The position numbers were made by a program, and so were the translations under genes. Shown piece by piece: positions 60,111 through 64,000 of a DNA stretch of 64,000 nucleotides. The notes beneath the pieces were generated by a model. The model was not told the DNA's origin and did no database searches. It worked only from the letters and a program-made list of their open reading frames with translations. The stretch comes from Prorocentrum cordatum (Eukaryota; Sar; Dinophyceae; Prorocentrales; Prorocentraceae). The stretch lies in contig CAUYUJ010015760.1 in assembly GCA_963575745.1 (NCBI GenBank), positions 702,147 to 766,146 of the forward strand, in the 5' to 3' direction. Positions within the stretch are counted from its first letter, which is position 1, and each line of letters opens with the position of its first letter.

Positions 60111-60769
60111 CCAGCTCCTCCTCTGTCTCTCGCAGCGCTCCGCAGCGTTTCCAGCCGCGCTCGCGTGCCCGCGGCCGCCCGACGGGGCGTGCAGCTGGCC
60201 CGACGCGAGTGCGGGAGCCCCCCGGACGCCACCGCGGGACCCTTTCCAGAGTGGGGGGAGGGGGAAGGGGATACCGTACCCCGATAATAATGATAAGGAG
60301 CATGGAGATGGTATGGGTGAGCGACTGGGCCGCTCACAAAATGTTGCTGATGACTGCGATGACGTAGCACCTTGCCAATAGCGGTGTGCACAGCGTACCT
60401 TGTCCGTGGCGCTGTACACTTAGTGCGGCAGTATGCGGCGTACTAAACATACCAGCGAGCTCTGTCGGCCTTGTCCGCACTCTGCTGGCTTCAGGCAGGC
60501 CAGGCGCGCCTGTTGTGATGGCCGGTCGCGCTCGTGAGGTGTCACACGAAGGTCATGTGGTAGCTCTTTTAGGGCCGTAAGCAGGATTCTCATACAGCAG
60601 TGGGCATTGGCGATGCGTTCTTTGCACTCGTAGAAAATGCGGCCTGCCTCGTAGACGGCCTCCCAGGTACGGACCCGCAACTGGAGTTCTCTGTCCCATT
60701 CGTCCGGGCATGTGGCTGCAATCCCTCTGGCTGTCGTGGCCGCCACCTCATTGCGTGGACCGCATGGTA
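60111..60769. other. No gene recognised
   Basis: Unassigned; short frames only. Confidence 0.4.
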
Positions 60770-62110
60770 GAGGCTCTTCTGATGGCCGTCGTAGCTCAGC
60801 TGGTTGCCCTCGTAGCTCAGGTGGCTCTCGGAGCTCTGCTGGTTGCCCTCGCAGTTCATCTCGTGGCCGAAGTAGCTCAGCCTGTAACCCTCATAGTTCA
60901 GCTCGTGGCCCTGGTAGATCTGCACGTGGTCGTCGTGGCTCTAGCGGTGGCTCTCGTAGCCCAGCGGCTGTCCCTGGTGGCTCAACTGGTGGCCGAAGTA
61001 GCCCTCGGAGCTGAGCGGTTTGCCCTCGTAGTTCAGTTGCTGGCCCAATTAGCACAGCCCGTGGCCCGCATAGCTCCGCTGGTGGTCTCCGTAGCTCAGC
61101 AGGTGGCACTTGTAGTTCAGCTGGTCACCCTTGAAGCTCTGCTGGTGGCCCTCGAAGCTCGTCTGGCAGCCCTCGAGGAGCAGGGGGTGGTTCTCGTAGT
61201 TCTGCGGTCCCAGGTGGCTCTGCGCTGGTGGCCCTGGAAGCACCGCTCGGTGCCCGTGTAGCTCAGATCGCAGTCCTCTTAGCTCGGCAGTTGGCCCTCC
61301 GAGCTCTGACGACGGCAATCGGAACTCTGCTGGCGGCCCTGGCAGCTCTGCTGGGTGCCCTCGTGGCTCTGCTGGTGGCCGTCGAATGGCAGCATGTTGT
61401 CCTCGTAGTTGTGGTGGTGGCCCGGGAGGCTCAGCTGGTGGCCCCCGAAGCTCTGCCTGTTGTCCGTGTAGCTCAGCTCGTGGTGTTCGTAGCTCGGCAG
61501 CTTGCTTGCGAAGCTCAGCTGGTTGCCCGTGTAGTTCAGCCAGCGGCCCTCGTAGCTCAGCACGTTGCCCTCGTGTCTCTGCCGGATGCTCTTGGAGGTC
61601 TGCTGGCCTTCGTAGCTCTGCTCGGGCCTCGCTCTGTTTGTCGCTCTCTTCGTACTCGTCGTGCCCGTTGTCACCCTGCTTGTCGCTCTCGTCGGCGCGT
61701 TCCTCTATGCCTCATGGGTCGGCGGCTTCTTGAGGCAGCGACGAAGGGGTATATCGGCGTGCCAGGTGCAGTGCACGGCGGCGTCCACGTCGTCATGTCC
61801 AGGGCCGCGTGGTGGTAGTAGTGTCGCCCCTGCTGGTCGAGGTAGCCGTTCCGGCCAGGTGGCAGGGAGGCTGGTGCCGGTGGCTCTCGCAGTTCGGCTG
61901 GTAGTGCTCGTAACTGAGAAAGGTGGCTTTCGCGGCTTTAGGCCATAGGAGCTGTGCCGGCAGCTCTCCTCATAGCTCTGGTGGCGGACCTCGTACCACA
62001 GCGGGGGGCCCTCGTAGTTCGGCCGGTGGCCCTGGTGGCTTTGCCGGTAGTTCTCGTAGGTCAGCACGGGCCCCCCCCCCCGTAGCTTAGCGTTTGGCCC
62101 TCGCGATTCA
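60770..62110 (+). repeat. 21-bp minisatellite, about 60 units
   Basis: Head-to-tail units near CTCGTAGCTCAGCTGGTGGCC. Because 21 is divisible by three, several frames are open for long stretches: plus strand LVALVAQ-type, minus strand LSYEGHQ-type and PPAELRG-type heptapeptides. 61630-62000 is more diverged. Confidence 0.9.
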
Positions 62111-62369
62111 GCAGGTGGCTCTCGTAGCGCAGCAGGTGGCGCTGTCACAGCATGTGGAACTCCATCGACGACGACATAAGCAGCCTGCTGTAGCGGCAGC
62201 ACGCCTACCGCCCACCATCCTGGCCTCGCGTCGTATTCGTTGACGTTTGTACTCGAGTCTGTCGCACTGGTACATGTCGACGAAACCCTGTATTCGCACA
62301 CGCAGCTGTAGCCCTCGCGATCGCATTGCTTCGTGACGAAAATCGGGGCATCGGGGTTCCAGCCGGGCC

Positions 62370-62970
62370 ATGCATCGGGAAGTCTCGCTCGCTGACCACG
62401 GAGTTCGGAATTCTGACCGTGAGGTTCCGATCGTAGGTCGTGAGGTTCAGCGGGAGGTTCCGTACGGTGACCGCGAGGTTTCTTGCGCAGATCGTGGTGA
62501 TCCGCACGACGAGCGTCTGGTTCCACTCGACGATCTTGATGTATTGGGCCACGGGGCTCAGCATGTTAATCGTAGGGTTCAGTACGCGGGTCTTGAGTTT
62601 CTTCGTGTGGATCGTGAGGTCGCATTCGACGGTGGCGTTCGGTTTTGTGATCGGGGGCCGCCCTGGACGCCATCTCGAGGGCGGCTGTGGCAGTGATAAT
62701 AATGTCGTCAGATCGCGGTAGTATCCCATGTCGGACGTTGTGCCCCAATCGTTTTTGGGCCGCGTCTGCTCTGCTCGTACTCTTCTGCGCGTGCCCGGTC
62801 TCATCATATTTGCCGGGAGATCCCCACCAGGGTGGGCAGGTCTCGTAGGCCTTGGTGTCTGTTGATCTCGAGGTATGTCACGTGATGATGTTCACGTGGA
62901 TCGTGGTGTATGTACGCTGATCTTGGTGATGTTCCCGTAGATCTCGATGTATTTCACGTGGATCGTGAAG
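62370..62970 (+). repeat. Related 21-bp minisatellite blocks
   Basis: 62385-62640 (GTGAGGTTCCGATCGTAGGT-type units) and 62865-62970 (GATCTCGATGTATTTCACGT-type units). On the minus strand they read as heptapeptides such as NLTVRxP and DPREIHR. Confidence 0.75.
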
Positions 62971-63092
62971 TATTGGATAGCGAACGTGCCGCACGGCGCG
63001 CCGTCCGCCGCGTTGCGGACAGCGCACTCGGGCCAGCCCCCTTCCCGCGGGTGGTGGGGAGCACCTGGGCGTAGGGGCCAGAATGGCTTTGC

Positions 63093-63114
63093 CTTGAGCC
63101 AACATGGCTACGGA
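63093..63114 (-). other. Spliced-leader relic
   Basis: Minus strand reads TCCGTAGCCATGTTGG then CTCAAG: 21 of 22 bases match the canonical SL (one T to G). It points towards the 21-bp minisatellites. The next ATG-like frame on that strand is short (stop near 62878), so the mRNA it came from cannot be identified. Confidence 0.85.
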
Positions 63115-63275
63115 TTCTGCTCCTCCTCCTTCTCCAGACATTTACACAATATGAATACCACTCTCCTCTCTCCCCTGATGACGTCCGGAAGATTTCCGGC
63201 CCCCCTCCGCGTATTGTATTCTATACACAGGATTCCCGGGAATTGAGTTTTCGCTTGGTTTTTGTTTCAAAATGT

Positions 63276-63405
63276 TGTTCCCGCTAAAGCGTTGGCCTCA
63301 TTTTCGGGCTTCCGCTCGTTCCGAATCGTGCTCCCGCTGCAGCGCTGGCCTCATTTCCGCGCTTCCGCTCGTCCTAAATCGTGCTCCCGCTGCAGCGTTG
63401 GCGTA
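63276..63405 (+). repeat. 52-bp tandem repeat, 2.5 copies
   Basis: CCCGCTGCAGCG(C/T)TGGC recurs at about 63279, 63331 and 63383, with TTCCGCTCGTYC between. Confidence 0.85.
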
Positions 63406-63667
63406 ATTATTTCCAGCGCCATGCCACGGCATGGTTTTCGGTCATTCCAAATAGGCCCCAAAATCTAGAAATTTGCCTCTCGAAAAAACTATCGGAAGTG
63501 ATTACATATCCGGTGCCGATTCGTTGATTTTAGGGCCGCAGAAGCCCCCCACCCACGCCATGCTGCGACATCCGACGATGCGAATAGAGAGGATATCTAC
63601 GCCATGGTAAGGGATGAGAGGGAGGGGTAGGACGTCAGATATGTCGCAAACGCATCTTGCTTGTCCT

Positions 63668-63725
63668 CCTTGTCCTCCTCCTCCTCCTCCTCCTCCTCCT
63701 CCTCCTCCTCCTTCTCCTCCTCCTC
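63668..63725 (+). repeat. (TCC)n microsatellite
   Basis: About 58 bp of TCC repeat with one TTC interruption. Confidence 0.95.
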
Positions 63726-63750
63726 ATCTCTCGGTTGTTCCCGCCGCAGG

Positions 63751-63866
63751 TGCAGTGCACACTGACCTCCGCGCGAGACAGCATGGCCCCAGCCCTCACG
63801 TGGGCGTGCCAGAGGCGCCTGGACCACATCAGGCCCCCGAGGGAGGAGGGAAGGGGTGGGGAGTGA
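63751..63866 (+). other. Candidate host exon after a CTC-rich tract
   Basis: (TCC)n, then TTGTTCCCGCCGCAG at 63736-63750, form a textbook polypyrimidine tract and acceptor. The next frame reads VQCTLTSARDSMAPALTWAC then QRRLDHIRPPREEG to a stop at 63864. No family recognised. It may be chance, because CTC tracts are common here. Confidence 0.25.
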
Positions 63867-64000
63867 GCACAGAAGGCGCATCCAATGACAAATCGGCCTG
63901 CCTGCAGTGCCCCACGAAACTTTCCCATAGTCCCCGGATGGCCCCTGGAACCCGTGAGCACTTGAGCACCTTCGGGAGCTCAACGATCGACGACAAGTTT

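Noticed and set aside
1-64000. CRISPR arrays, rRNA genes, bacterial promoters or terminators
   Set aside because: Repeats present are micro- and minisatellites without spacer structure, and the genome is eukaryotic; no rRNA or tRNA cloverleaf was recognised by eye, though a tRNA covariance search was not possible.

Overview
The window looks like a stretch of nuclear genome from a core dinoflagellate. The evidence is direct. There are three copies of the 22-nt dinoflagellate spliced-leader (SL) sequence (41725-41746 on +, 22970-22991 on -, 63093-63114 on -). Dinoflagellate-type retroelements occur throughout, GC-rich sequence alternates with very long simple repeats, and no compact gene cluster is present. 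Genus cannot be decided from the sequence. There are no bacterial-style operons, rRNAs, recognisable tRNAs or CRISPR arrays. Apart from three weak candidate exons, everything with a recognisable function belongs to a mobile element; the rest is repeat arrays and unassigned intergenic or intronic DNA.

Region by region. 1-6156: a decayed Ty1/copia polyprotein on + (pre-integrase region, SAP domain, integrase, reverse transcriptase, RNase H, membrane/Cys-His tail), split by a nested 1.9-kb terminal-inverted-repeat (TIR) element at 612-2513 with a 7-bp target duplication. 6300-10935: microsatellites and a GGCC/CTTGGG repeat family, including three copies of a ~397-bp higher-order unit. 11100-18171: a tyrosine-recombinase (YR) retrotransposon of the Ngaro/PAT type, with split direct repeats A1 / B1-A2-B2 and ORFs for a small membrane protein, Gag, RT-RNase H, YR and a methyltransferase-like protein. 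18516-22991 (-): a retroposed trans-spliced LINE transcript with an SL at its 5' end, an A6 tail and a perfect 12-bp target duplication, sitting inside a ~100-bp tandem repeat. 23050-41050: satellites, trinucleotide repeats, foldback elements, a TA-flanked TIR element (31397-31933), more CTTGGG arrays and a few weak candidate host exons. 41725-43360: a second LINE fragment on + starting with two SLs in tandem. 44764-47902: a 3.1-kb satellite arranged as two ~1.55-kb duplicated blocks. 48762-55340: a second YR-type element with its own A1 / B1-A2-B2 repeats, RT-RNase H fused to a methyltransferase-like domain and no detectable recombinase, itself lying between inverted hairpin ends (48720, 55441). 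55560-60110: further repeats and unassigned sequence. 60770-62965: 21-bp minisatellites downstream of a third SL on the minus strand.

How the parts relate. The two YR-type elements share termini logic, gene order, overlapping ATGA stop-start junctions, a YVDN catalytic box and a methyltransferase-like domain, but differ in where that domain sits and in whether a recombinase is present. The LINE copies show that trans-spliced mRNAs are reverse-transcribed back into this genome. Most coding remnants carry stops or frameshifts, so the window is mainly a record of nested insertion and decay.
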